The notes beneath the pieces were generated by a model. The model ran no database searches. It was not told the origin of the DNA and worked only from the letters and a program-made list of their open reading frames with translations. A stretch of DNA of 36,283 bases from Clostridia bacterium (GTDB lineage Bacteria > Bacillota > Clostridia > Oscillospirales > CAG-272). The translations under genes were made by a program, and so were the position numbers. This document shows, piece after piece, positions 21,800 to 31,900 of this stretch (position 1 is its first letter; each line of letters starts with the position of its first letter). The stretch spans positions 1 through 36,283 of the forward strand of contig JAFUMW010000101.1 of NCBI GenBank assembly GCA_017482465.1, given 5' to 3'.

Positions 21800-22249
21800 A
21801 TGAATTATATAAATCAGCTTTTGAATAACAAGGCGTTGCTTGCTGCATTTACAGCGTGGTTTACAGCGCAATTTATAAAAATAATCATTAATCTGATACA
21901 GGAGAAGCGCATTGATTTCAGCCTTATCATGTCTTCGGGCGGTATGCCCAGTTCACATTCATCGACAGTGTGTGCTCTCGGTGTTATGGTATGGAAGCTC
22001 TGCACGCCTGCATCGGTCGAATTTGCGATAGCGGTCGTGTTTGCGTTTATAGTCATGTACGATGCCGCGGGAGTACGACGCGCGGCAGGCGAACAGGCAA
22101 AGGTTTTAAACAGGATCGTAGAGGATCTTGCAAAGAGAAAGACCGAGTACATGGAGAAGAATCTCAAGGAGCTTATCGGACATACGCCGTTCCAGGTGAT
22201 CATCGGAGCTTTGCTCGGTATAGTGATAGGAATTGCGTTTCCCATATAA
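21800..22249 (+). CDS. Divergent PAP2 family membrane protein (DUF212, YuiD-like)
   Basis: Integral membrane protein, 149 residues, of the divergent PAP2/DUF212 family. Signature segments: AAFTAWFTAQFIKIIINL in the first span, SSGGMPSSHSSTVCAL (the phosphatase-like His motif), and YDAAGVRRAAGEQAKVLN. Three or four spans are visible, the last being the C-terminal IIGALLGIVIGIAF. The fold suggests a lipid-phosphate phosphatase, possibly on isoprenoid diphosphates given its place after ispA, but activity is not established. The ribosome site is weak (GGCGG, far from the ATG), so translation may depend on coupling with ispA, 24 bp upstream. Confidence 0.9.
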   Translation: MNYINQLLNNKALLAAFTAWFTAQFIKIIINLIQEKRIDFSLIMSSGGMPSSHSSTVCALGVMVWKLCTPASVEFAIAVVFAFIVMYDAAGVRRAAGEQAKVLNRIVEDLAKRKTEYMEKNLKELIGHTPFQVIIGALLGIVIGIAFPI

Positions 22250-22270
22250 AAGAGGAAAGGAGCCCGTGCT

Positions 22271-23065
22271 TTGAGAATTGACGTATATCTTGCCGAAAAC
22301 GGATTGGCATCCAGCCGTACACGGGCGCTCGATCTTATAAAAAAAGGACTTGTCAGTGTCGGAGGGAAAACAGTAACAAAAGCGTCGTTTGACGTGACAG
22401 ACAGCGATGAGATAACGGTGGAAAACAGCGGGAATCAATATGTGAGCCGCGCCGCACTAAAGCTTGCACATGCAAAGGAGTACTTCGGCATTGATTTTGC
22501 CGGACTCGACGCAGTCGATCTCGGTGCGTCTACCGGCGGTTTTTGCCAGGTCATGCTTGATAGCGGTATAAAAGAGGTGTGTGCGGTCGATATAGGACAC
22601 GGTCAGCTTCATGAAAGTATCGCAAGTGATAAGCGGGTACGCGTGTTCGAGGGCGTAAATGCAAGATACATTGACGAAAGTATTATTGGGAAGCGCGTTG
22701 ATATAGTGACTGCCGATCTGTCGTTTATATCTCAGACACTCGTATTTGAAGCTATCGCAAGCATACTTAAGCCGGACGGCGTGTATATAGGACTCATCAA
22801 GCCGCAGTTTGAAGCCGGGCGCGATAAGGTTGGAAAGGGCGGCATCGTAAAGGATAAGCGCGTGCATGCAGATGTCATTGAAAAGGTAATACTTAATGCA
22901 AATACTTTCGGGCTTGTCTGCAAGGATATAACCTCTTCGCCGATACTCGGCGGAGACGGCAACCGTGAATTTCTCGCATATTATATTTATGAGCAGACAC
23001 CCGGCGAGATACCGTCTCGTGAAAAGATAGATATTATTGCTAAAGGGGATACAGAGCACAGATGA
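22271..23065 (+). CDS. tlyA: TlyA family rRNA (cytidine-2'-O)-methyltransferase
   Basis: TlyA-type protein, 264 residues. An S4 RNA-binding domain fills about residues 1-60 (RIDVYLAENGLASSRTRALDLIKKG, KASFDV). The RrmJ/FtsJ-like methyltransferase domain follows, with the SAM site ALDLGASTGGF-like AVDLGASTGGFCQVML, then VCAVDIGHGQLH and TADLSFISQTLV and the late LIKPQFEAGRDKVGKGG. In mycobacteria it methylates 16S and 23S rRNA and affects capreomycin sensitivity; older annotation calls it haemolysin. The start codon is TTG with AAAGGAG upstream, rare in this window and suggestive of low translation. It overlaps nadK by four bases. Confidence 0.94.
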   Translation: MRIDVYLAENGLASSRTRALDLIKKGLVSVGGKTVTKASFDVTDSDEITVENSGNQYVSRAALKLAHAKEYFGIDFAGLDAVDLGASTGGFCQVMLDSGIKEVCAVDIGHGQLHESIASDKRVRVFEGVNARYIDESIIGKRVDIVTADLSFISQTLVFEAIASILKPDGVYIGLIKPQFEAGRDKVGKGGIVKDKRVHADVIEKVILNANTFGLVCKDITSSPILGGDGNREFLAYYIYEQTPGEIPSREKIDIIAKGDTEHR

Positions 23066-23928
23066 AAAAGATCGCACTGATGCCGAACGAGCATAAGGAT
23101 AAAGGGCTTCTTTGTGCAAGAGAGGTCGCAAAAAAGATACTTTCGCTTGACAAAAGTATTCTTGTTCCTTGTGAATACGCAGAATATTTTTCGGATATAC
23201 CCGAGGTCATCCTTATGAGCGAGTGCGAGCTGTTTGAAAACGCAGAGCTCGCGGTCGTTACAGGCGGTGATGGTTCTATTATACATACGGCAAGAATGGC
23301 GGCGCTTTCAAGCGTGCCGATAATCGGGGTAAACCTCGGAAGACTCGGTTATCTTGCCGAGCTTGAGCTTGATGAAACAGATATGCTTGCCGAGGTTTTT
23401 GAAGGAAGATATTCGCTTGAAAAGCGTATGATGCTTGAATATGAGATAGTGAAAAAGGACGGCAGTACCGAAATCGGCGACCCGGCGCTCAATGACATAG
23501 TGTTGACCAGCCGCGGTAACACAAATAGGGTAGTTGATATTGAAATATATGCAGATGAACACAAAAATCCGGTCGGAGCATTCAGAGGTGACGGCGTTAT
23601 TGCGTCCACTCCTACGGGTTCTACGGCATATTCGCTTGCGGCAGGCGGACCGGTAGTTGACCCCGCGCTTGAGTGCATCAATATTGTTCCGATATGCACG
23701 CATTCGCTCATGGCGCGTCCAATGCTCTTTTCGGCGGGTACGGTCTTGAAGCTTGTGAACGCCGGGCGTGTGGTAATAAATGTGTCGGCTGACGGAAGCG
23801 ATGAATACAAGATAGAGCCGGGAGAACATGTTAGAATAAAAAGATCCGAGTATACGGCGCATTTTGTGAGAATAAGAAACAGCTCGTTTTACGAGGTGTT
23901 GCGTAATAAGATGGCGGAAAATCGGTAA
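23062..23928 (+). CDS. nadK: NAD kinase
   Basis: NAD(+)/ATP kinase making NADP, 288 residues. The GGDGSIIHTAR motif (about residues 73-82) is the family's phosphate-binding signature. GVNLGRLGYLAELE follows. The conserved NDIVLTSRG block, DGVIASTPTGSTAYSLAAGGPVVDP, and the late SADGSDEYKIEPGE complete the set. It is cytoplasmic, usually a homotetramer. Its ATG lies in an ATGA overlap with tlyA. argR follows after 20 bp, the usual Firmicutes order. Confidence 0.96.
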   Translation: MKKIALMPNEHKDKGLLCAREVAKKILSLDKSILVPCEYAEYFSDIPEVILMSECELFENAELAVVTGGDGSIIHTARMAALSSVPIIGVNLGRLGYLAELELDETDMLAEVFEGRYSLEKRMMLEYEIVKKDGSTEIGDPALNDIVLTSRGNTNRVVDIEIYADEHKNPVGAFRGDGVIASTPTGSTAYSLAAGGPVVDPALECINIVPICTHSLMARPMLFSAGTVLKLVNAGRVVINVSADGSDEYKIEPGEHVRIKRSEYTAHFVRIRNSSFYEVLRNKMAENR

Positions 23929-23948
23929 AAGGCGGAAGGTGATATATT

Positions 23949-24395
23949 ATGAAAAATGCAAGACAGGATAAAATAATCGAGCTTATATCCGAAAGGGTAG
24001 TTGAGACTCAGGAAGAGCTTTCCGAGCTTTTGAAAAACAGCGGCTTTAATGTAACGCAGGCGACGGTGTCACGTGATATACGTGAGCTTAAGCTTGTAAA
24101 AACCGTGAGTGCGGACGGCAGAAGCAGATACAGTCACGGCAAGGAGAGCCATGACGGCAAGGCATCCATACAGAAAAATCTTCTTGCCGCGTCGGTAAGT
24201 AAGGTGGACTTTGCCGGAAACATTACGGTCGTCAAGACTATCACCGGAATGGCACAGGGTGCTGCGGCGGCGATCGATGTGATGCATTTTGACGGTATAG
24301 TGGGATGCGTCGCCGGGGATGATACGATAATAATAGTGATGCGTACCGAGCAAGCCGCAAAGCGCTTGAAGGAAGAGATAGAAAATCTAAAATAA
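23949..24395 (+). CDS. argR: Arginine repressor ArgR/AhrC
   Basis: ArgR, 148 residues, a hexameric arginine-responsive regulator of arginine synthesis and breakdown. The N-terminal winged helix has RQDKIIELISERVVETQEELSELL and the recognition segment VTQATVSRDIRELKLVK (about residues 36-52). The C-terminal arginine-binding domain has the VVKTITGMAQGAAAAID block and GCVAGDDTIIIVMRT, with the Asp pair in GDDT that contacts arginine. A weak AAGG lies upstream. No arginine genes are in this window, which is usual for the argR-recN location. Confidence 0.96.
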   Translation: MKNARQDKIIELISERVVETQEELSELLKNSGFNVTQATVSRDIRELKLVKTVSADGRSRYSHGKESHDGKASIQKNLLAASVSKVDFAGNITVVKTITGMAQGAAAAIDVMHFDGIVGCVAGDDTIIIVMRTEQAAKRLKEEIENLK

Positions 24396-24422
24396 ATCTG
24401 TCTGAGTTGAAAGGAAATGACT

Positions 24423-26135
24423 ATGCTCTCATTTCTTCATATAGAAAACATAGCTGTGATCAAAAAGCTTGATATAGATTTTTCCAAAGGCTTTACGGCG
24501 CTTACGGGTGAGACCGGTGCAGGCAAGTCGATAATCATCGACAGTATATGCCTTCTTTTGGGCGCACGAGGTTCAAGAGACCTTATAAGAAGCGGTGAGG
24601 ACTATGCTAAGGTGAGCGCGATCTTCGCGTGCCTTGACAGCGATAGCTTAAACGAGCTAAAGCTTCTTGACATTGAACCCGATGAGGACGGTACGATCTC
24701 TGTAATGCGTACCATATACGCCGACGGACGCTCGCAGGCAAAGATAAATTCGCAGACCGTACAAGTGTCGCTGTTAAAGGAAGCGTCAAAATATCTTATA
24801 AACATACAGTCACAGCATGAAAGCCAGATACTGCTTGATATAACTAACCATATAAAATATCTTGACACATATGCCGAGTCGGAGCATGATATCAAGAATG
24901 CAAAAACGGAGTATGCTTTTAGCTTTGAAGAATACAAAGCGCTTAAAAATAAGCTTGAGTTGCTTAAAGCACAGGGTGCTGAAAAGGAACGAATGCGCGA
25001 GCTTTTGGAATATCAAGTAAAGGATATCGAGGCGCTTTCGCTCAGATCGGGCGAGGATGAAGCGCTTGAAGCGCGCAGAAAGAAGCTTCAGAATGCCGAA
25101 AAGCTTATAAAGGGCTCGGATTTTGTATACAGGGCATTGGCGCGTAACAGCGGAGGTCTTTGTGCGTCAGATCTTATCGAAAAATCTGTGTCTGCATTAA
25201 CAAAGCTGTCGGAATATGTACCCGAGGCGTCAGAGCTTGCCGAAAAGCTGACCGAATACAAGTACGAGATCGCCGATATCGGCGAAAGAGCACGTGATTT
25301 TGTTCCGGATGATATAGATGATGCTTCGGGTGAACTTGATAAGATCGAAGCGAGACTTGACGCGATATCAAAGCTTAAGAAAAAATACGGTCAGAGCGTT
25401 GATGAGATACTCGCATTCAAGGACAAAGCAAAATGCGAGCTTGATGAGCTTGAAAATAACGAAGAGCTTGTTTTGAAAACAGAGGCGAAATTAAAAACGG
25501 CACAGCAAAAGCTTGCACAAGACGCGAAGATACTTCATGAGATCCGCGTAAAAGCGGCGGAAAAGCTTGAAGTCGGAATAGGCGATGAGCTTGAATACCT
25601 TGATATGAAGGGTGCAAGATTCAAGATAAAGGCCGAGCTTGTGTCAAGTGTCGAAAAATATACACAGAGCGGTGCGGACGATGTTGAATTCCTTATTGCG
25701 GCAAACCCCGGCGAGGAGTTAAAGCCGATGTCAAAGACCGCATCGGGAGGAGAGCTTTCGCGTGTTATGCTCGCACTTAAGAGCAAGCTTGCGGGAGGCG
25801 GCGGAGCAGGAACGCTTATATTCGACGAGATCGACACGGGTGTGTCGGGCAAGACCTGTGAAAAGATTGGACTCAGACTTAAGAGCATCGCAGAAAATTC
25901 ACAGGTGTTCTGCATAACACATTCGGCGCAGGTGGCATCTCTTGCAGATACGCATATGCGTATATCAAAGACAGAGGTCGGAGGCAGAAACGAGACCTGT
26001 GTTGAAATACTCGGTTTTGAAGAGCGCGTCAGAGAGACTGCGCGGATAACCTCGGGCGTGTCGATAAGTGACAAGCAGCTTGAGGCGGCGCGTGAAATGG
26101 TGCTTGCCGGAAGCAAAAAAACAGCGGACGTTTGA
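24423..26135 (+). CDS. recN: DNA repair protein RecN
   Basis: RecN, 570 residues, an SMC-like ATPase acting early at double-strand breaks. Walker A GETGAGKS is at residues 29-36, after the opening LSFLHIENIAVIKKLDIDF. The QHESQILLD segment, long coiled-coil arms (about 150-370), the signature SGGELSRVMLALKSKLA, Walker B LIFDEIDTGVSG and the ITHSAQVA switch complete it. The ATG at 24423 is preferred over one six bases earlier because AAAGGA gives a proper spacing. It follows argR by 27 bp, the standard order. Confidence 0.96.
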   Translation: MLSFLHIENIAVIKKLDIDFSKGFTALTGETGAGKSIIIDSICLLLGARGSRDLIRSGEDYAKVSAIFACLDSDSLNELKLLDIEPDEDGTISVMRTIYADGRSQAKINSQTVQVSLLKEASKYLINIQSQHESQILLDITNHIKYLDTYAESEHDIKNAKTEYAFSFEEYKALKNKLELLKAQGAEKERMRELLEYQVKDIEALSLRSGEDEALEARRKKLQNAEKLIKGSDFVYRALARNSGGLCASDLIEKSVSALTKLSEYVPEASELAEKLTEYKYEIADIGERARDFVPDDIDDASGELDKIEARLDAISKLKKKYGQSVDEILAFKDKAKCELDELENNEELVLKTEAKLKTAQQKLAQDAKILHEIRVKAAEKLEVGIGDELEYLDMKGARFKIKAELVSSVEKYTQSGADDVEFLIAANPGEELKPMSKTASGGELSRVMLALKSKLAGGGGAGTLIFDEIDTGVSGKTCEKIGLRLKSIAENSQVFCITHSAQVASLADTHMRISKTEVGGRNETCVEILGFEERVRETARITSGVSISDKQLEAAREMVLAGSKKTADV

Positions 26136-26165
26136 TCTTTTCAGATTTGAGCGGAGGTAATTTTT

Positions 26166-27074
26166 GTGACAGAAAAAATACTTAACGGTATTGTAAGTAA
26201 ATATGAATGCGAAGCGAAAAAAAATCAAAGCATTGCGCCTTATACGAGCTTCAGGATAGGCGGGTGCGTTGACTTTATGCTTTTTCCTCAAAGTACAGAG
26301 GCACTGGCGGGTGCTTGCTGCGAACTCAAGGAAAAAGGTATCCGTTTTATGGTCATGGGAAACGGTTCAAATCTGCTCTTTCCCGACCATGGGTACAGAG
26401 GAGTTGTCGTTGTTACTACGGAGTTGAAAAATATCACTGTGAACGGTAATATCATTACGGCGGAATGCGGAGCGTCATTGACAAAGCTTGCGGGCTCGGC
26501 TCTTGAAAATTCTCTTACGGGCTTTGAGTTTGCCTATGGTATCCCCGGGAGCGTGGGCGGAGCGGTCTACATGAACGCGGGAGCATATGTCTCCGAGGTC
26601 TCCGAGGTGCTTAAAAGCTGTACCTGCTTTGACACTAATACGTGTGAGATCCTCACGCTTGATAATGCGGACTGTGATTTTTCGTACCGCAACAGTATAT
26701 TTGAGAAAAGCGGTAACAGATATGTGATACTTGATGCGGTCTTTGAGCTTTCGAAAGGCGACAAGGATGTGATACGCGCACAGATGAACGAGTTTATGTC
26801 CAAAAGACGTGAAAAACAGCCGCTCGAGTATCCGAGTGCGGGAAGCGCTTTCAAGCGCGCACCCGGTTATTTTACGGCCAAGCTTATCGATGACGCGGGA
26901 CTTAAGGGCTTTTGCATCGGCGGCGCGCAGGTCAGCACGAAGCACGCGGGATTCATAATAAATGCCGGCGGTGCGACGGCTGACGATGTTACTTCGCTTA
27001 TGAAGCATATACAAAAGACGGTGAAAGAAAAGTTCGGTGTGGATATAGAGGGCGAGATCCGAATTGTAGAGTAA
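26166..27074 (+). CDS. murB: UDP-N-acetylenolpyruvoylglucosamine reductase MurB
   Basis: MurB, 302 residues, NADPH- and FAD-dependent, makes UDP-N-acetylmuramate for peptidoglycan in the cytoplasm. Motifs: TSFRIGG near the start, VMGNGSNLLF for FAD, FEFAYGIPGSVGGAVYMNAGAY, the FSYRNSIF Tyr/Arg block, and QPLEYPSAGSAFKR with the proton-donor Ser. It ends with FIINAGGATADDV and IEGEIRIV. This is the short Gram-positive type lacking the extra Tyr-loop. The start is GTG with GGAGG eight bases upstream. rapZ follows 26 bp downstream. Confidence 0.97.
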   Translation: MTEKILNGIVSKYECEAKKNQSIAPYTSFRIGGCVDFMLFPQSTEALAGACCELKEKGIRFMVMGNGSNLLFPDHGYRGVVVVTTELKNITVNGNIITAECGASLTKLAGSALENSLTGFEFAYGIPGSVGGAVYMNAGAYVSEVSEVLKSCTCFDTNTCEILTLDNADCDFSYRNSIFEKSGNRYVILDAVFELSKGDKDVIRAQMNEFMSKRREKQPLEYPSAGSAFKRAPGYFTAKLIDDAGLKGFCIGGAQVSTKHAGFIINAGGATADDVTSLMKHIQKTVKEKFGVDIEGEIRIVE

Positions 27075-27100
27075 AAACTTGATATAAACGGAGCGAAAAA

Positions 27101-27958
27101 ATGGAGTTTGTGATCATAACAGGTATGAGCGGAGGAGGGAAGTCTCAGGCGGCAAACGTGCTTGAGGATGCCGGCTATTATTGCATTGACAATATGCCCG
27201 CGAAGCTTATCCCCGAGTTCGCCGCACTTTACAGCAGTGCAAACCGCGACCGAGATGTGGCGTTTATCATAGATGTCCGCGGAGAAAACGATTTTAATAA
27301 TATGTTTGCAAGCATTGATCAGCTCAGATCAAGCGGTCACGAATGTAAGACGATATTTATCGAGTGCGGAGACGAAGTGCTTGTAAACAGGTATAAGGAA
27401 ACCAGACGTGTTCACCCTCTTGCAAAGGAAAGCAATATGAATATCAGCGCGGCGATCGCGCGAGAGAGAGAAATGCTCGCGTCTGTAAAGGAACGCTCGG
27501 ATATTGTCATAGATACGTCAAAAACCACCCTTGCACAGCTTAGGGAGCGTGTTTACGCGGCGATAAAGCAGGGCGATGAGAGTAAGATATACATAAGCTG
27601 TATGTCGTTCGGATTCAAGTACGGACCTGTCAGTGAGGCTGATCTTGTTTTTGACGTAAGATGCTTCCCGAACCCGTTTTATATACCCGAACTCAAGTAT
27701 CACACAGGACTTGATGATAACGTTCGTGAGTTCGTTTTTTCAAACGAAGAAACCCCGAAATTTCTTGGCAAACTTTGTGACATGGTGGATTTTCTCCTGC
27801 CTCTTTATATAAACGAAGGTAAGCATCAGCTTACAGTGGCAATAGGCTGTACGGGCGGCAAGCACCGCTCGGTCGCGATAGCAGAGGCGCTTGCAAAGCA
27901 TCTGTCGGACGGCGGATATAAGGCTGTCTCCTTTCACAGAGACATAAATAAGGAATAA
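27101..27958 (+). CDS. rapZ: RNase adapter/nucleotide-binding protein RapZ (YvcJ)
   Basis: P-loop protein of the RapZ/YvcJ family, 285 residues. Walker A GMSGGGKSQAANVLEDAGY is at residues 8-26, followed by the DNMPAKLIPEF motif. The C-terminal domain includes SFGFKYGPVSEADLVFDVR, FPNPFYIPELKYHTGLD, the catalytic-like GCTGGKHRSVAIAEAL and SFHRDI. In Escherichia coli it controls GlmS through small RNAs; in Bacillus its GTPase activity affects competence. It lies between murB and whiA, but yvcK, which usually separates it from whiA, is missing. Confidence 0.96.
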   Translation: MEFVIITGMSGGGKSQAANVLEDAGYYCIDNMPAKLIPEFAALYSSANRDRDVAFIIDVRGENDFNNMFASIDQLRSSGHECKTIFIECGDEVLVNRYKETRRVHPLAKESNMNISAAIAREREMLASVKERSDIVIDTSKTTLAQLRERVYAAIKQGDESKIYISCMSFGFKYGPVSEADLVFDVRCFPNPFYIPELKYHTGLDDNVREFVFSNEETPKFLGKLCDMVDFLLPLYINEGKHQLTVAIGCTGGKHRSVAIAEALAKHLSDGGYKAVSFHRDINKE

Positions 27959-27991
27959 ACGAAACACACATAATGAAAGGAGGTGCGCGGT

Positions 27992-28909
27992 GTGTCTTTT
28001 GCAACACAGGTAAAGCAGAGCCTTTGCAGAATAAACCTAAAAAAAGATTGCTGCCGCCGTGCGCTTCTTTACGGGATACTGTTATTTGCGGTCGATTTTG
28101 ACGAAAACAGAATTAGATTTATAACCGAAAGCGATGCCTCATCAGAGCTTACGATGAAGCTGCTTTACGATCTTTACCGCATTGAAGGCAATCTTTATGT
28201 TACCGAAAAAAAGCAGACCGACGAGTTCGGAGAAGTGCAGAAAAGCCACAAGATAACGGTGTCTGCCCGAGCCGACGTGAAAAAGTTGCTTTTTAAGCTT
28301 GGATATGAAAACGGTATGAATCCGGGTATAAACAGGTCTCTGTTTACATGCGAAAACTGCCGTGTGTCGTTTCTGCGCGGAGCGTTTCTGTCTGCCGGAC
28401 TTATAACAGATCCCGAGCATTCGTATCATCTTGAAATACCCGTAAGGGAGGATAGGATAGCACAAGAGCTTATCGAAATGCTTGAAGAGGCAGAGGTGTC
28501 GGCAAAGCTCGGCTCGCGTAAAGGTCAAAGAATGGTATATATAAAATCAAGTGAGCAGATAGAGACCTTTTTGGGATATATCGGAGCGTCCGAAGCCTTT
28601 TTTGAAATAATGAACCAGCGTATCGTAAAAGATGCGCTCAATAATGCCAACAGGATCAGAAACTGTGACACGGCAAATCTTTCAAAGACCGTGTCCGCCT
28701 CAAAGACCCATACCGATGCGATAAATGAGCTTATAAAGACAGGAAGGCTTGAGCTTCTGCCGCCTGAGCTTAAAGAGACAGCGTTGCTGAGACTTGAATA
28801 TCCTGAGCTTTCGATCAAGGATTTCGGGCTTATGTTTGAACCGCCTATATCTAAGTCGGGAGTAAACCACAGACTGAAAAAAATAATGGATTTTGCACAG
28901 ACAAAGTAA
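27992..28909 (+). CDS. whiA: DNA-binding protein WhiA
   Basis: WhiA, 305 residues, with an N-terminal LAGLIDADG homing-endonuclease-like fold and a C-terminal helix-turn-helix. SFATQVKQSLCRI opens the chain, the DCCRRALLYGILLFA and FLRGAFLSAGLI segments are typical, and NRIRNCDTANLSKTVSA with LPPELKETALLRLEYPELSIKDFGLMFEPPISKSGVNHRLKKI forms the C-terminal motif. It influences division and, in actinomycetes, sporulation. The start is GTG at 27992 with AAAGGAGG eight bases upstream; an in-frame GTG at 27983 is within that site. dnaE follows at 15 bp. Confidence 0.95.
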   Translation: MSFATQVKQSLCRINLKKDCCRRALLYGILLFAVDFDENRIRFITESDASSELTMKLLYDLYRIEGNLYVTEKKQTDEFGEVQKSHKITVSARADVKKLLFKLGYENGMNPGINRSLFTCENCRVSFLRGAFLSAGLITDPEHSYHLEIPVREDRIAQELIEMLEEAEVSAKLGSRKGQRMVYIKSSEQIETFLGYIGASEAFFEIMNQRIVKDALNNANRIRNCDTANLSKTVSASKTHTDAINELIKTGRLELLPPELKETALLRLEYPELSIKDFGLMFEPPISKSGVNHRLKKIMDFAQTK

Positions 28910-28924
28910 AAAAGGAGGGGTACC

Positions 28925-31900
28925 GTGAGCGATTTCGTGCATCTTCATCTTCACAGTGAATACAGCCTGCTTGACGGTGCCTGCCGTATAAGCGACATCC
29001 CGAAGGCGGCGCGCGAGATGGGACATTCCGCCGTTGCGATCACCGATCACGGTGTCATGTACGGTGCTGTTAAATTTTACAAGGCATGTGTAGCAGAGGG
29101 CGTCAAGCCGATAATCGGATGCGAGGTATACGTCGCACCGGGTTCGCGTCATGACAGAAACCGTGTCAACAACACTGTCGGATATCATCTTGTACTGCTT
29201 GTTAAAAACGAGATCGGATACAAAAATCTCGTGTATATGGTCACAAAATCATTTACAGAGGGATTTTATTCGCGTCCGAGAATAGATATGGAGCTTTTGC
29301 GTGAGCATACGGATGGACTTGTAGCGCTTTCGGGATGTATCGCGGGATATATTCCGCAAATGATACTTGACGGTAACTATGATGCGGCAAAAGAACATGC
29401 GCTTGAGATGCAAAAGCTTTTTAACGGCGATTATTATCTTGAGGTGCAGGATCACAAAATAGAAGAGGAAGAACTCGTTCGCAGGGGGCTTAAACGTCTG
29501 CATGATGACACGGGCATCGGCTTTGTTGCTACGGGTGACGTGCACTATATAAAGAAAAGTGATGCCGAAAACCAGGCGATACTCATGTGCATACAGACCG
29601 GTAATGTTATAACCGACGGCAGACCTATAGGATTTGAAACAGACGAATATTACTACAAATCCACAGAAGAAATGCGCGAGCTGTTTTCGGATTTTGAGGG
29701 AGCGCTCGAAAACACGGTGTCGATCGCCGATAAATGCTCATTCGATTTTGATTTTACTGGCAGATATCTGCCGACATTTACGCCCGAGGACGGAAGCACT
29801 CCCGAACAGTATTTGAAAAAGCTCACATACGAGGGGCTTGAAAAACGCGAGCGCGCAGGTCAGATACTTTACGACGGAAAATACGACAAACAGGTATATA
29901 TCGACAGGATAGAATACGAGCTTGACGTTATCGGCTCAATGGGCTTTTCCGAATACTACCTTGTTGTTCGTGATTTTGTCGGTTTCGCTAAAAGCAATAA
30001 TATACCCGTAGGACCCGGACGAGGCTCGGGCGCGGGAAGTCTTGTTGCTTATCTTAATTATATAACCGATGTTGACTCGGTGAAATATGAACTTCTTTTC
30101 GAACGCTTTCTTAACCCGGAACGCGTCAGTATGCCCGACTTCGATATTGATTTCTGCTATAACAGGCGGGACGAGGTCATACAGTATGTAAAAGAGCGTT
30201 ACGGAGAAGAGCGAGTGTCGCAGATAATAGCGTTTGCAACTCTTGCGGCGCGTGCCGCCGTACGTGATGTGGGACGCGCACTCGGTATGTCCTATTTGGC
30301 GGTCGACGAGGTCGCGGCGCTGATACCGCGTGATCCGAATGTCACGATAAAGGGACTTCTTGACGGTACGGTCAGGCTCAAGCAGGATAAGCTTGCTCCG
30401 GAGTATATACGTAAATTCAGACAGGCGTACGAGTCGAATGTCGAGACCAAAAAGCTTATCGATGTTTCTGTAGCGCTCGAGGGTATGCCAAGACATACAC
30501 AGGTGCACGCCGCGGGTGTTGTTATCACAGATAAGCCTGTATACAATTATGTACCGCTTGCTTTGAGCAAGGGCTCGGTCGTAACGCAGTATGATATGGA
30601 CAAGGTCTCGGGAATAGGACTTGTAAAGTTTGATTTCCTTGCGTTAAGGTTCTTGACTATAATCTCGGACGCAGAGGCGCTTGTTCGCCGACGTGAGCCG
30701 GACTTTGATATAGAAAAGATACCGTTTGACGACGAAAAGACGTATAAGTTTATTTCAGAGGGCAATACGGACGGACTGTTCCAGCTCGAGTCTGCGGGAA
30801 TGAAAAGGCTTCTTATGGGATTGAAGCCGCAGAATATCGAGGATATAACCGCGGCGATATCGCTTTACCGTCCCGGACCGATGGACAGTATCCCGGAATA
30901 TCTTAAGAACCGTGAATCTCCCGAAAAGATCGAGTATAAGATACCCGCGCTTAAGCCGATACTCGATGTTACTTGCGGATGTGTTATCTATCAGGAACAG
31001 GTAATGAGCATTTGCCGCGAGGTAGCGGGGTATAGTCTGGGCAGAGCCGATATCGTGCGCCGTATGATGGCGAAAAAGAAGAACGCCGAGATGGAAAAAG
31101 AACGCGAGACATTTCTTGCAGGTGCGGAAGAACGCGGAACTTCAAGAGAGGATGCAAACGAGTTGTTTGATAAGCTTGTATCGTTTGCAAGCTATGCGTT
31201 CAACAAGAGCCACGCGGTCGCATACTCGGTGCTTGCCTATCGCACGGCGTATCTCAAATGCAGGTACACGGGTGAGTACATGGCGGCGCTTCTCACTTCT
31301 GTACTCGGAAATATCGCGAAGACCGCCGAGTATATAGCGCAGGCGGAAAAGTACGGTGTTAAGATACTACCGCCGGATATCAACGAAAGCTTTACCGATT
31401 TTACGGTTACCGACGCGGGCATACGTTTCGGCCTTGCGGCGATAAAAAATGTCGGACCGGGCTTTATCGACGGTATAATAAATGAACGCAAAAACGGACG
31501 CTTCACCTCGTTTGAGGATTTTGCGTCGCGCATGAGCAAGCGTGATATGAACAAGCGTCAGGTCGAATCGCTTATAAAATGCGGCACGTTTGATTCGCTC
31601 GGTGTCTACAGAAGCCGTTTGCTTGTGTCGTATGAGAATATTATAGACGAATTTGTTACAAGCACGCGGACAAATGCCGACGGTCAGCTTGATCTGTTTG
31701 CCGATATTGCAGCTGCGGGAGGCGGCGGAGCTACAGTGGAATATCCGGATATTCCCGAGCTTGATATGCGTGAAATGCTCCGTTTTGAAAAGGAGTGTGC
31801 GGGGCTTTATTTCTCGGGTCATATCCTTGATAGCTTCAGCGAGCATATAGAAAAGCTTTCCGCTGTTAATACCGCCGTGTTTGCACAGAACCAGCTGTCT

